In this document: positions 32,755-41,622 of the stretch, piece after piece | Layout: each line of letters opens with the position of its first letter | How positions within the stretch are numbered: position 1 is the first letter of the stretch | Assembly (NCBI GenBank): GCA_000961845.1 | Contig: LADZ01000037.1 | Coordinates: 1 to 41,951, forward strand | Reading direction: 5' to 3' | Length of the DNA: 41,951 nt | Origin: Flavobacteriales bacterium BRH_c54 | GTDB taxonomy: Bacteria > Bacteroidota > Bacteroidia > Flavobacteriales_E > Vicingaceae | Position numbers and translations under genes: made by a program | Notes under the pieces: generated by a model | Seen by the model: only the letters and a program-made list of their open reading frames with translations | Database searches by the model: none | What the model was told of the DNA's origin: nothing

Positions 32755-34548
32755 TTAATCATTCAACTTTAGTACCGCTAAGAATGCAGTTGGTGGAATT
32801 TCTACATTACCAATTTGCTTCATCTTTTTCTTTCCTTCTTTTTGTTTTTCCAACAATTTACGCTTACGAGAAATATCACCACCATAACATTTTGCAGTAA
32901 CATCCTTTCTTAAGGCAGAAAGCGACTCTCTAGCAATAATTTTAGCTCCAATGGCTGCTTGTATCGCAATATCGAACTGCTGACGTGGAATTAATTCTCT
33001 TAATTTCTTACAAATTTTCTTACCCAAATCATACGCATTGTCTTTATGTACCAATGCTGATAATGCATCCACTTGATCTCCATTAAGTAATAAATCCATT
33101 TTAACCAACTGTGATGGTCTAAATCCTATAGGGTGATAATCAAAAGAAGCATATCCTCTAGAAATGGATTTTAATCTATCATAAAAATCAAAAACAATCT
33201 CAGCTAAAGGAACATTAAAATTTAGTTCTACTCTATCGGTAGTTAAATATACTTGATTGGTTAATTCTCCACGTTTTTCAATACATAAAGTCATAATAGC
33301 ACCAACATATTCTGATTTGGTAATAATAGAAGCTTTAATGTAAGGTTCTTCAATTCTATCTAATTTACTTGGGTCGGGGAAGTCTGATGGATTATTTACA
33401 ATAACTGCTTTTTCTTTATCTTTAGTTAAATAAGCATTGTAAGATACGTTAGGGACAGTAGTAATCACATTCATATCAAACTCCCTAGCAAGTCTTTCTT
33501 GAATAATTTCCATGTGCAACATTCCTAAGAAACCACAACGGAAACCAAAGCCAAGAGCAGCAGAAGATTCTGGTTCAAAAGTTAAGGAAGCATCATTTAG
33601 CTGCAACTTTTCCATGGCATCACGTAAATCTTCAAATTCGTCAGTATCTACAGGATAAATTCCTGCGAAAACCATAGGTTTTACATCTTCAAACCCTTGA
33701 ATGGCAGGAGCCGGTCTATCAACAGTAATAATAGTATCACCCACTTTTACCTCTTTTGCTACTTTAATTCCTGAAATTAAATACCCAACATCACCGGTTT
33801 TTATCACTGGTCTTGGAAATTGTTTTAATCGTAATGTCCCAACTTCATCAGCGTAATATTCTTTTCCAGTAGCTACAAATTTTACTTTATCCCCTTTTTT
33901 AATTTCACCGTTTTTCACTTTAAAATAAGCATAAATACCTCTATAAGAATCAAAAACAGAATCAAAAATTAAAGCTTGAAAAGGAGCATTAGGGTCGCCC
34001 TGTGGAGGAGGTACACGTTTAATTACAGCTTCCAAAATCTCATCTACCCCCATACCTGTTTTTCCACTGGCTGCAATAATATCTTCTCTATCGCAACCAA
34101 TTAAATCAATAATTTGGTCTTTCACTTCTTCGGGCATGGCACTATCCAAGTCCATTTTATTAAGAATAGGGATGATTTCCAAATCGTGTTCTAACGCCAA
34201 ATAAAGGTTAGAAATAGTTTGAGCTTGAATTCCTTGAGTAGCATCAACAATAAGTAAAGCTCCTTCGCAAGAAGCAATAGAACGAGAAACTTCGTAAGAA
34301 AAATCTACGTGACCAGGAGTATCAATAAGGTTTAGCACATATTGTTCTCCTTCAAATGTATAATCCATTTGTATGGCGTGACTTTTAATGGTAATCCCTC
34401 TTTCACGCTCCAAATCCATATCATCAAGCGTTTGTTCTTGTAATTCTCTATCGGTAATGGTATTGGTTTTATGTAAAAGTCTGTCTGCCAAGGTACTTTT
34501 TCCGTGGTCGATGTGAGCGATAATACAAAAGTTTCTAATGTTTTTCAT
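32755..34548 (-). CDS. lepA: Elongation factor 4 (LepA), ribosome-associated GTPase
   Basis: The 597-residue product has the full family length. GTPase motifs are AHIDHGKST (11-19), DTPGHVDF (77-83) and NKMD (130-133). The LepA-specific C-terminal region contains [22 protein letters not shown] and ends with [25 protein letters not shown], read in parts. LepA binds the ribosome and influences translation initiation and elongation under stress. A TAATTTTG element at 34659-34666 on the minus strand is a plausible -7 promoter box, giving a leader of about 110 bases. The 214-base gap up to comF shows nothing else. Confidence 0.97.
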   Translation of the reverse strand: MKNIRNFCIIAHIDHGKSTLADRLLHKTNTITDRELQEQTLDDMDLERERGITIKSHAIQMDYTFEGEQYVLNLIDTPGHVDFSYEVSRSIASCEGALLIVDATQGIQAQTISNLYLALEHDLEIIPILNKMDLDSAMPEEVKDQIIDLIGCDREDIIAASGKTGMGVDEILEAVIKRVPPPQGDPNAPFQALIFDSVFDSYRGIYAYFKVKNGEIKKGDKVKFVATGKEYYADEVGTLRLKQFPRPVIKTGDVGYLISGIKVAKEVKVGDTIITVDRPAPAIQGFEDVKPMVFAGIYPVDTDEFEDLRDAMEKLQLNDASLTFEPESSAALGFGFRCGFLGMLHMEIIQERLAREFDMNVITTVPNVSYNAYLTKDKEKAVIVNNPSDFPDPSKLDRIEEPYIKASIITKSEYVGAIMTLCIEKRGELTNQVYLTTDRVELNFNVPLAEIVFDFYDRLKSISRGYASFDYHPIGFRPSQLVKMDLLLNGDQVDALSALVHKDNAYDLGKKICKKLRELIPRQQFDIAIQAAIGAKIIARESLSALRKDVTAKCYGGDISRKRKLLEKQKEGKKKMKQIGNVEIPPTAFLAVLKLND

Positions 34549-34763
34549 CTGTCTATTTTTCTATTTTATTAAATCGGTCAGATGGAACTCCCCAAAAATC
34601 ATCTTTCTATCTGTTAAAATTTTTAACATGGTCGTTTCATACCTATTTTAATAGGGTGCAAAATTAGCTTTTTTTCATTGTAAAAATGCGAAGATGCTGT
34701 GATTTTAAATAAAAGCCATTAATCCCTAAAAGTGAGACTTTTTCAACTGAATAAGTCAAAATC

Positions 34764-35438
34764 TTATGCGGAAGCAAGAACAGCGACATAAACTTTACAA
34801 CCTAGAGCTTTTAAATCGGTTGCACAAGCCTCTATAGTCGCTCCAGTTGTTATTACATCATCAACAATTAATACCTTTTTATTTCTAAGATTTTCAGAGT
34901 TATTTATTCCGAAAATGGAATTTACATTTTCCCAACGGTCGTAACGGGCTTTTTTTGTTTGAGTTTGCGTGTGTACTTTTCTATAAACCGATGTGGTATC
35001 TAATTCAACATCCATAGTTTTAGAAAGTCCTCTGGCAATACACTCACTTTGATTGTAGCCTCTTATTTTCTTTTTTTTAGGATGCAATGGAACTGGTATA
35101 ATAATATCAATTCCCTCATATAAAGAAGCTTTTTTTAATTCATAGCCATACAGTTCTCCTATCAACTCTCCAACTTCTTTGTTGCCTTTATACTTTAATT
35201 GATGTAGTAAATGTTGCACCTTACTCTTTTTACTAAATTTATAAAAAGCAGCAACCATTTCTATTTGAATTCTTCCCCAGAATATTCTACACACATCATT
35301 ATCTTGATGTAAATGAAAATTAGTTTTAGGCAAATTTAGCTGACAAGAAGTGCAAATAATGTGTTCTTGCTTTAGCAATGTATTGCCACACGCAGCACAT
35401 AATTTTGGAAATATTAAATTGAAAAAATCCGCAAACAT
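34764..35438 (-). CDS. comF: ComF-family phosphoribosyltransferase-like protein
   Basis: The 224-residue protein has an N-terminal zinc-finger-like four-cysteine cluster (Cys14, Cys17, Cys29, Cys32), the ComF motif PVPLHPKKKKIRGYNQSE, and a C-terminal PRPP-binding loop VLIVDDVITTGAT (189-201). In naturally competent bacteria ComF is a cytoplasmic protein that helps take up single-stranded DNA. In others its role is unknown, and no other competence gene is in the window. An 8-bp inverted repeat lies directly before the start codon. It follows the agmatinase-family gene by 55 bases. Confidence 0.88.
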   Translation of the reverse strand: MFADFFNLIFPKLCAACGNTLLKQEHIICTSCQLNLPKTNFHLHQDNDVCRIFWGRIQIEMVAAFYKFSKKSKVQHLLHQLKYKGNKEVGELIGELYGYELKKASLYEGIDIIIPVPLHPKKKKIRGYNQSECIARGLSKTMDVELDTTSVYRKVHTQTQTKKARYDRWENVNSIFGINNSENLRNKKVLIVDDVITTGATIEACATDLKALGCKVYVAVLASA

Positions 35439-35440
35439 AG

Positions 35441-35474
35441 TTTAGTAGCTAAAAATCAGCACTAATCTACTAAA
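35441..35474. repeat. Inverted repeat in the comF leader
   Basis: TTTAGTAG (35441-35448) and CTACTAAA (35467-35474) are perfect 8-base arms with 18 bases between them. On the minus strand the structure ends two bases before the comF ATG, where it could affect ribosome access. Confidence 0.4.
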
Positions 35475-35493
35475 ATCTATACTAAGAATGAAA

Positions 35494-36513
35494 TTACAAA
35501 TTCGATTTTTTCAAGAAATTGCATAATTTAAACAACACTCTGGCACCTACATTAGCATCCCAGTCACTATTACCCACTTCATTTAAATCAAAACCAATAA
35601 TTTGTTTTTTGCTCTCTACTAATTTATTGATTAAATAATTAATTTGTTCGTATTCAAAACCTCCCGGAACAGGTGTTCCTGTATTTGGACAATGTTTTGG
35701 GTCTAACGCATCTATATCGTAAGTAAGATAAACTTTTGAAGGTAATTCTTTAATGATATCATCGCAAATAGTTTCCCATGTTTTACCGCCAAATTGTTGG
35801 GCTTTTATATCCCAATCGAAAAAAGTAGTAATTCTGCCTTTAGCATTTTTTATGTAATCAACTTCATCTTGGCAAACATCTCTAATACCTACCTGAACCA
35901 ATTTTGACACTTGTTTTAACTGTAATGCATTATGAGCAATTGATGCATGAGAGAACTCAAACCCTTCGTAAGCAACACGCAAATCAGCATGTGCATCTAT
36001 TTGTAAAATTCCAAAATCTTCATATTTTTCAGCTAATGCTTGTATTAAACCTAAGGGGGAATTGTGATCTCCACCTAAAACTGCTACTAATTTCCCTTGA
36101 TTAAGGTATTCTAATGCTGTTTGTTTAACATGGTTATTAATCTCATTACAGTAAGCGTTTACTGATGCTAGTATTTCCTCATCTTCAGTATTAAATACTT
36201 CTCCTTCTTCTAGTTTATTAATTAGTTCGGAAGCAATCTTACCTACTTTTTTATGTTGTTTAGCTTCTTTTTTATTTACAGGCAACATAAAAACCTTATT
36301 CTCCCAAGCTTTGTCTAAGTTAACATCAAATAAGTCTACTTGTAAAGATGCTTCAATAATTCGTTGTGGAGCTTTTGCAGTACCTTTATTGAAAGAACAA
36401 GTTATATCTGTAGCCACAGGAATAATAACAATTTCACTCTCTTCAAGTGAATAAGGTAACCCAAAAATATTTCCGTTGGCAACACCAACATCGTTAGGAT
36501 TAAAATCTGTCAT
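35494..36513 (-). CDS. Agmatinase/arginase-family ureohydrolase
   Basis: The 339-residue enzyme has all binuclear manganese motifs: GGDH (His150), DAHAD (Asp173, His175, Asp177) and DIDALDP (Asp266, Asp268). The GTPVPGGF segment favours agmatinase-like members, but formimidoylglutamase and other guanidino hydrolases in the family cannot be excluded. A 60-residue helical stretch (about 80-140) before the GGDH strand is longer than in E. coli SpeB. It lies six bases after the phosphosugar isomerase gene, so the two are co-transcribed, although no metabolic link is obvious. Confidence 0.85.
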   Translation of the reverse strand: MTDFNPNDVGVANGNIFGLPYSLEESEIVIIPVATDITCSFNKGTAKAPQRIIEASLQVDLFDVNLDKAWENKVFMLPVNKKEAKQHKKVGKIASELINKLEEGEVFNTEDEEILASVNAYCNEINNHVKQTALEYLNQGKLVAVLGGDHNSPLGLIQALAEKYEDFGILQIDAHADLRVAYEGFEFSHASIAHNALQLKQVSKLVQVGIRDVCQDEVDYIKNAKGRITTFFDWDIKAQQFGGKTWETICDDIIKELPSKVYLTYDIDALDPKHCPNTGTPVPGGFEYEQINYLINKLVESKKQIIGFDLNEVGNSDWDANVGARVLFKLCNFLKKSNL

Positions 36514-36519
36514 GTTGTA

Positions 36520-37503
36520 TTAAATTTTAGACAATTCGTTTTTAAGATGAGTGATAACATCTACTTCAACCACATCTACCCCATTTTTTTCTGCCAACAA
36601 ATAAGAAACCCAATCTCCTAAATGAATTAAATATAAAGCTCTTTCTAGTTTTGAATTACCTTTAGATTGAATTTCTATAATAGTAGAAGTGTATTTTTCA
36701 AAAACTGTTTTACTTACCTCAATTCTTTTTTGGTTTCTGTAATATTCATCTTCATTTCTGAAAATAACTACTGCTAAATCTTCATTTTTATTTGCCCAAC
36801 CTACTAATTCATTGTGGTTCATTTCTGGAATTACATGATGCCAACAAAGCATTTTAGAGTTTTCATTAATTTGCTGACGAAAACGTATTGCCACACCTTC
36901 ATAAGAAGACTCAGTATATGTAACTGGAATTTTTTTATACAGTTTTTCAGTAATTGCCCCAGCTTCTATTAAAATGTGAGATTCATTTTCATCTAACAAT
37001 TTAATGGCACTTATAAATTCATTTGAATAGTCAGAACTAACAACTCCATAGTGATTCAGTAATTTGAACAAAGGTGGAAAAGCTAAACCAAAAGCCGCTC
37101 TAGGTGGATGACCTCCCGGAATTAAAATATGATTATAGTTCTTTTCGATAGCTAACGCAGCTAATTTACCACCAGAAGTTACACAAGCTATTGTTGCATT
37201 TTTTTGCTCTGCCTGAGAAAGCATCTCTAAGGTTTCTTCAGTATTTCCAGAATAAGAACATGCAATTACTAAGGTATTTTCATTAACAAATTGAGGAATT
37301 TTATAGTCTTTATTTACTAAAATTGGCAATTTGGCATTATCAGCCACTACTTGAGTAATAATGGTAGCTCCAATACCGGAACCTCCCAAACCACAAATAA
37401 GTACATTATTAAAAACTTTGTTAGACGCAGTTAGTGCAGTATTCTTATTTAATTCTACTGAATACTCTATATGTTTGGTAAAATCTTCAATTAATTCCTT
37501 CAT
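36520..37503 (-). CDS. Bifunctional phosphoglucose/phosphomannose isomerase (SIS domain)
   Basis: The 327-residue protein has two sugar-isomerase (SIS) lobes. Signature segments are GLGGSGIG (38-45), SYSGNTEET (83-91) and the PGI/PMI-type C-terminal motif EMNHNELVGW. It belongs to the short PGI/PMI family that interconverts glucose-6-P or mannose-6-P with fructose-6-P. It is smaller than the classic glucose-6-P isomerase (about 550 residues). The role would be central sugar metabolism or supply of mannose units for surface glycans. It begins the transcript that includes the agmatinase-family gene. Confidence 0.88.
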   Translation of the reverse strand: MKELIEDFTKHIEYSVELNKNTALTASNKVFNNVLICGLGGSGIGATIITQVVADNAKLPILVNKDYKIPQFVNENTLVIACSYSGNTEETLEMLSQAEQKNATIACVTSGGKLAALAIEKNYNHILIPGGHPPRAAFGLAFPPLFKLLNHYGVVSSDYSNEFISAIKLLDENESHILIEAGAITEKLYKKIPVTYTESSYEGVAIRFRQQINENSKMLCWHHVIPEMNHNELVGWANKNEDLAVVIFRNEDEYYRNQKRIEVSKTVFEKYTSTIIEIQSKGNSKLERALYLIHLGDWVSYLLAEKNGVDVVEVDVITHLKNELSKI

Positions 37504-37533
37504 GACTACAATTTAGTATTGAATATTAAAAAC

Positions 37534-37553
37534 GGTATAAAAATAACTATACC
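37534..37553 (-). terminator. Candidate terminator of the purF-type gene
   Basis: GGTATA (37534-37539) and TATACC (37548-37553) form a 6-bp stem with an 8-base loop. On the minus strand it is followed by GTTTTTAAT. It lies just after the purF stop and before the next gene. The stem is short, so efficiency is uncertain. Confidence 0.45.
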
Positions 37554-37564
37554 TTTTGACAATC

Positions 37565-39463
37565 TTAATATGCTCTCTCGTTTTTATTTTCAAAATAATT
37601 AATAAGTGCTTTATTTACCACTTTATTTCCTCCGGGAGTAGGATAGTTGCCTGTAAAATACCAATCTCCCGTATGATTCGGGCAAGCATCATGCAAGCCT
37701 TCAATAGTTTGAAAAACGATATCCACTTCTGCTTTCATGTTTTCAGGAGTAAGCAACTCAGTAATTTTCTTTGAAATTTGGTCGGCTGTAAATGGAGCAT
37801 AAATTTCTTTTACATAGTTTTTAATTTGCTCTTTAGGTAAATCTTGTTGTTCTACACATTTTTTATAAACCTCCTCTAAAATATATTGCTGATTAGTATC
37901 TTGTAACAAAGCTATTGCCGCTTGAAATGCAATAAAATCGCCTAGTTTAGCCATATCTATACCATAACAATCTGGATATCTAATTTGCGGAGCAGAAGAA
38001 ACAACTACAATTTTCTTTGGGTTTAACCTATCTAAAATTCTTAAAATACTTTGTTTCAAGGTAGTTCCCCTTACAATAGAATCATCAATAATAACCAAGT
38101 TATCAGTTGGTTTTACAGAACCATAAGTGATATCATAAACATGTGTTACTAAATCATTTCTATCATCATCTTGGGTAATAAAGGTTCTTAATTTCGCATC
38201 TTTAATAGCAATTTTTTCAATCCTATTTCTTAAAGCAAGTATTTCATTAAGTTTTTCATCAGTAATATTATTTCCTAAAGCAAGGATTTTTTGCTGTTTT
38301 AACTTATTCAGCTCATCTTGCATTCCTTTCATCATTCCATAAAAAGAAACTTCAGCAGTATTCGGAATAAATGAAAATACTGAGTTTTTCATGTCATTAT
38401 CTATACTTTTTAATACTTGAGTACAGATATTTCTTCCTAATTGTTTTCTTTCTTTGTATATATCTATATCACTTCCTCTAGAAAAATAAATTCTCTCAAA
38501 CGAACATGCAGTTTTTTCTAAAGGTTCTCTAACCAATTTCTCTTGAATATCACCACTTTTCTTAATAATTAAAGCATGTCCGGGTTTAATTTCTCTGATG
38601 TCTTCAACCTTAACATTAAAAGCAGTTTGAATTGCCGGCCTTTCAGAAGTAATCACAACCACTTCATCATCATAATAATAAAAAACAGGTCTGATTCCTG
38701 ATGGATCTCTTAACACAAAAGCATCTCCATGTCCTAATAATCCTGCCATAGCATAACCTCCATCCCAATCTGCTGCAGAGTTTTTAAGTATTTTTTGAAT
38801 ATCTAATTCTTTTGCAATTAGTGATGAAATTTCTTTTCTTGAATAACCTTGAGCTTTATATCTGTCAAATATTTCTTGATTTTCTACATCTAAAAAATGA
38901 CCGATTTTTTCCATTACTGTAACCGTGTCCGACTTTTCCTTTGGGTGTTGACCTATATCCACCAAAATATCAAAAAGCTCATCTACATTGGTAAGGTTAA
39001 AATTTCCGGCTACAACCAAATTTTTGGTCATCCAGTTATTTTGTCTTAAAAATGGATGGCAATTTTCTATAGAATTACCACCATAAGTTCCATATCTTAA
39101 ATGTCCTAAAAAAACCTCTCCGGTAAATGGTACATTTTTCTTCATCCATTTCACATCCTTTAGTTTATCAGGATGTTTTTGATAAACTTTTCTGAACTTA
39201 TTGTTCACTTTATCAAAAATATGTTTTATAGGCTGACTATCATTTGAACGGTATCTACTAATATATCTGTCACCGGGTTCTACATCAAATTTTATATTAA
39301 CCAATCCGGCTCCATCCTGACCTCTATTGTGTTGTTTTTCCATCAATAAATACATTTTATTTAGTGCATACATTGATGTTCCATATTTTTCTATATAAAA
39401 TTCTAGTGGCTTTAATAGTCTTACCAATGCTATTCCACACTCATGTTTGATGGGGTCACTCAT
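37565..39463 (-). CDS. purF: Amidophosphoribosyltransferase (PurF), long Bacteroidota form
   Basis: The 632-residue protein has an N-terminal glutamine amidotransferase domain with Cys9 (HECGIAL) as the nucleophile after an eight-residue leader, and QHNRGQDGAGL and HLRYGTYGG motifs. The C-terminal phosphoribosyltransferase domain has the PRPP loop VIIDDSIVRGTT (about 452-466). The reaction is transfer of glutamine nitrogen to PRPP, the first step of purine synthesis. It is about 125 residues longer than E. coli PurF; a helical insertion (around KGMQDELNKLKQQK) lies before the PRPP loop, and the N-terminal domain is extended. No other purine gene is adjacent. A TAACTTTG -7 element lies at 39493-39500 on the minus strand. 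Confidence 0.88.
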   Translation of the reverse strand: MSDPIKHECGIALVRLLKPLEFYIEKYGTSMYALNKMYLLMEKQHNRGQDGAGLVNIKFDVEPGDRYISRYRSNDSQPIKHIFDKVNNKFRKVYQKHPDKLKDVKWMKKNVPFTGEVFLGHLRYGTYGGNSIENCHPFLRQNNWMTKNLVVAGNFNLTNVDELFDILVDIGQHPKEKSDTVTVMEKIGHFLDVENQEIFDRYKAQGYSRKEISSLIAKELDIQKILKNSAADWDGGYAMAGLLGHGDAFVLRDPSGIRPVFYYYDDEVVVITSERPAIQTAFNVKVEDIREIKPGHALIIKKSGDIQEKLVREPLEKTACSFERIYFSRGSDIDIYKERKQLGRNICTQVLKSIDNDMKNSVFSFIPNTAEVSFYGMMKGMQDELNKLKQQKILALGNNITDEKLNEILALRNRIEKIAIKDAKLRTFITQDDDRNDLVTHVYDITYGSVKPTDNLVIIDDSIVRGTTLKQSILRILDRLNPKKIVVVSSAPQIRYPDCYGIDMAKLGDFIAFQAAIALLQDTNQQYILEEVYKKCVEQQDLPKEQIKNYVKEIYAPFTADQISKKITELLTPENMKAEVDIVFQTIEGLHDACPNHTGDWYFTGNYPTPGGNKVVNKALINYFENKNERAY

Positions 39464-39492
39464 TATCTTTAACGCTGTTTGAAAATGAAGTG

Positions 39493-39500
39493 CAAAGTTA
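39493..39500 (-). promoter_or_regulatory. Candidate -7 promoter element TAACTTTG for the purF-type gene
   Basis: Read on the minus strand this is an exact TAnnTTTG match 30 bases before the ATG at 39463. A -33 TTTG at standard spacing is not seen. Confidence 0.4.
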
Positions 39501-39556
39501 TTAAGAATAAACTAAAAAGTTGGGCTTGTTGAAAATAATCTTGGAAATAAAACAAA

Positions 39557-39946
39557 CTACGCTTTAGTAATTTTATCGCAAATTGCTTTCATCTCATCTG
39601 CGGAAAGAGAAAGTTTTTCTTTTGAGAAATTAATATCTCCCACATTATTTATTGGAACTAAATGAATATGAGCATGTGGAACTTCCAACCCAATAACTGC
39701 TACACCAATTCTTTTACAAGGAATAGCTTTTTCAATCATTTTAGCTGTACTTTTAGCAAAACTCCATAATTCTTGATAAGTTGAGCTATCAATATCAAAA
39801 ATATAATCTATTTCTTTTTTGGGAATCAACAATGTGTGTCCTTTTGCTAAAGGGGAAATATCCAAAAATGCTAAAAAATTATCATTTTCGGCAATTTTAT
39901 AGCATGGAATTTCACCGTTTATAATTTTGGTAAAAATTGTACTCAT
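39557..39946 (-). CDS. HIT-family nucleotide hydrolase
   Basis: I start at the ATG at 39946, which overlaps the greA stop as ATGA; the frame extends one codon further to a GTG. The 129-residue protein has the histidine triad HAHIHL (His91, His93, His95) and the family opening IFTKIINGEIPCYKIAE. HIT proteins of this branch (Hint/YcfF-like) hydrolyse adenosine phosphoramidates or dinucleoside polyphosphates in the cytoplasm. The ATGA overlap indicates translational coupling with greA. Confidence 0.92.
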   Translation of the reverse strand: MSTIFTKIINGEIPCYKIAENDNFLAFLDISPLAKGHTLLIPKKEIDYIFDIDSSTYQELWSFAKSTAKMIEKAIPCKRIGVAVIGLEVPHAHIHLVPINNVGDINFSKEKLSLSADEMKAICDKITKA

Positions 39947-40419
39947 CACCTTGAAATTTCAATTATTTCAAATTTAACTACTCCTGTAGGGACTTTAATA
40001 TCTACAACATCACCCACTTTTTTGCCTAGTAAACCTTCTCCAATAGGTGAGTTTACAGATATTTTTTTAGCTTTTAAATCTGCTTCTTTTTCAGAAACTA
40101 ATGTATATTCCATTAAAGCTCCGTTAGCTACATTTTTTATTTTAACCTTAGAAAGAATTAAAGCTTTCGAGATATCTAATTGAGATTCATCAATTATTCT
40201 GGCATTAGCAATAATGTTTTCTAATTTAGTAATTTTTAATTCTAATAAGCCTTGAGCCTCTTTAGCTGCATCATATTCTGCATTTTCAGATAAATCTCCT
40301 TTATCTCTAGCTTCAGCAATTTGAGCGGAAATTGTAGGACGTTCAATTGACTTCAATTGATGTAACTCTTGGTTAAGTTTCTCCAAACCCTCTTTTGTAT
40401 AATAATTAATCTGTGACAT
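39946..40419 (-). CDS. greA: Transcription elongation factor GreA
   Basis: The 157-residue protein is the usual length for GreA. It has the N-terminal coiled coil with acidic tip residues (ARDKGDLSENAEYDAAKEAQ) that enters the RNA polymerase secondary channel, and a C-terminal FKBP-like domain (VNSPIGEGLLGKKVGDVVDIKVP). It stimulates cleavage of backtracked transcripts. The gene is first of a two-gene unit with the HIT gene and is separated from the upstream barrel gene by a terminator. Confidence 0.96.
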   Translation of the reverse strand: MSQINYYTKEGLEKLNQELHQLKSIERPTISAQIAEARDKGDLSENAEYDAAKEAQGLLELKITKLENIIANARIIDESQLDISKALILSKVKIKNVANGALMEYTLVSEKEADLKAKKISVNSPIGEGLLGKKVGDVVDIKVPTGVVKFEIIEISR

Positions 40420-40435
40420 AAGTTTTATAATGCGA

Positions 40436-40463
40436 AAAGAGAACTCAAAATTGAGCTCTCTTT
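40436..40463 (-). terminator. Intrinsic terminator between the PorV/PorQ-family gene and greA
   Basis: AAAGAGA (40436-40442) pairs with TCTCTTT (40457-40463), and CTC with GAG after one mismatch, around a 6-base loop. On the minus strand it is followed by a short T run (the TTTT of CTTTTCG). It lies 27 bases past the stop of the barrel gene. Confidence 0.6.
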
Positions 40464-40490
40464 AATTTTGTTTACTATTTAAAATATTAA

Positions 40491-41579
40491 TTACATATTC
40501 AATCTTACACCTATACTATGTGTTCCATCGAAATTCTCAGTAGTTTGATAAGCATAATCAAAACTAAATGTAGATCCTCCTTTACCTAATGGAGCAACTA
40601 TAGATGCCCCAAAAGCAGGTCCGGTAAAAGCATTGATTCTTTTTTCACTATCGAACCAAGTATCTTGCTCTAAAGTATATCCAGCTCTAACCATAAACAT
40701 TTCTCTAAAAGCATATTCTAAACCTATTTTATATTGATCGTTAGTAAATGAATTTGCAGTAAAGTTACCTGCTAATGTTACTCTATGCATAGAAGATATT
40801 TCTTTAGAAACTGAATCAACAGAAGGTGCTATATAGAAATCATACGATAATCCAATATTTAATAATGACGGTAATTGAAAATCAGCAACTCTATGATTTT
40901 TAGAAACAGATATTACCGATCCACTTGAGTTATCTTCTATTGTAAAAGATAAACCATCACCTGATGCTCTCATAGTAGGTCCAACATTTTTTAAAGCGAT
41001 ACCAAATTTCATTCTATCATTTTCGCCAGTTTTATATCTAATACCAGCATCAAAAGCAAAACCTCTATTAGAAACATTTGATATTGATTCACTAATAATT
41101 TTAACAGATAGCCCCCCAGAAATACTATTTGAAAAAGCTTGAGCATATCCAAAATCAAGATTTAAATAACTAGGCGAAAAAGTTCCTATTCCTCCTTCAG
41201 GATTATCAACAGTAGTAACGTCAATATCACCAAAACTCATTGACATAACTCCCATTCCAATTACTCCAGTTTCACTTACTCTTTGTGAAAACCCAAAAGA
41301 ATTAATGTTAATATCACTACCTGATAAATAGTTTTTGTACGTAAACAATAATTCTGTTTTATTAGTGAAAGCCAAACCAGCAATATTAAGACTCATTGCT
41401 TCTAACCCTGTTATAGAAGCAGTATTAGCTCCTGCAAACCCTACACTTTTCGTCCATGGGTTAATTAACAATTGAGAAGCACCAGCCTCACCAGCTCTAT
41501 CTTTATTACCTCCATACATTTGAGAAGCTGTAAATAGGACAGTGGCCAATATAGCAATTGATATTTTTGAATTTCTCAT
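40491..41579 (-). CDS. PorV/PorQ-family outer-membrane beta-barrel protein
   Basis: The 362-residue protein has a signal peptide (about 1-23), then AGASQLLINPWTKSVGFAGANTASITGLEAMSLNIAGLAF (read in two parts). This resembles the start of PorV, PorQ and UPF0164 proteins, and beta strands follow to an aromatic-rich end (IGVRLNM). PorV shuttles T9SS cargo at the outer membrane and PorQ aids attachment; paralogs are common in Bacteroidota and their exact tasks vary. The gene follows, by 43 bases on the same strand, one encoding a large secreted protein, so it could serve that partner. I cannot tell which paralog this is; no other T9SS machinery gene is in the window. Confidence 0.8.
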   Translation of the reverse strand: MRNSKISIAILATVLFTASQMYGGNKDRAGEAGASQLLINPWTKSVGFAGANTASITGLEAMSLNIAGLAFTNKTELLFTYKNYLSGSDININSFGFSQRVSETGVIGMGVMSMSFGDIDVTTVDNPEGGIGTFSPSYLNLDFGYAQAFSNSISGGLSVKIISESISNVSNRGFAFDAGIRYKTGENDRMKFGIALKNVGPTMRASGDGLSFTIEDNSSGSVISVSKNHRVADFQLPSLLNIGLSYDFYIAPSVDSVSKEISSMHRVTLAGNFTANSFTNDQYKIGLEYAFREMFMVRAGYTLEQDTWFDSEKRINAFTGPAFGASIVAPLGKGGSTFSFDYAYQTTENFDGTHSIGVRLNM

Positions 41580-41622
41580 ATTTAATTTAAGTTATATTTA
41601 AGTTTATAATTGTAAATAAATT

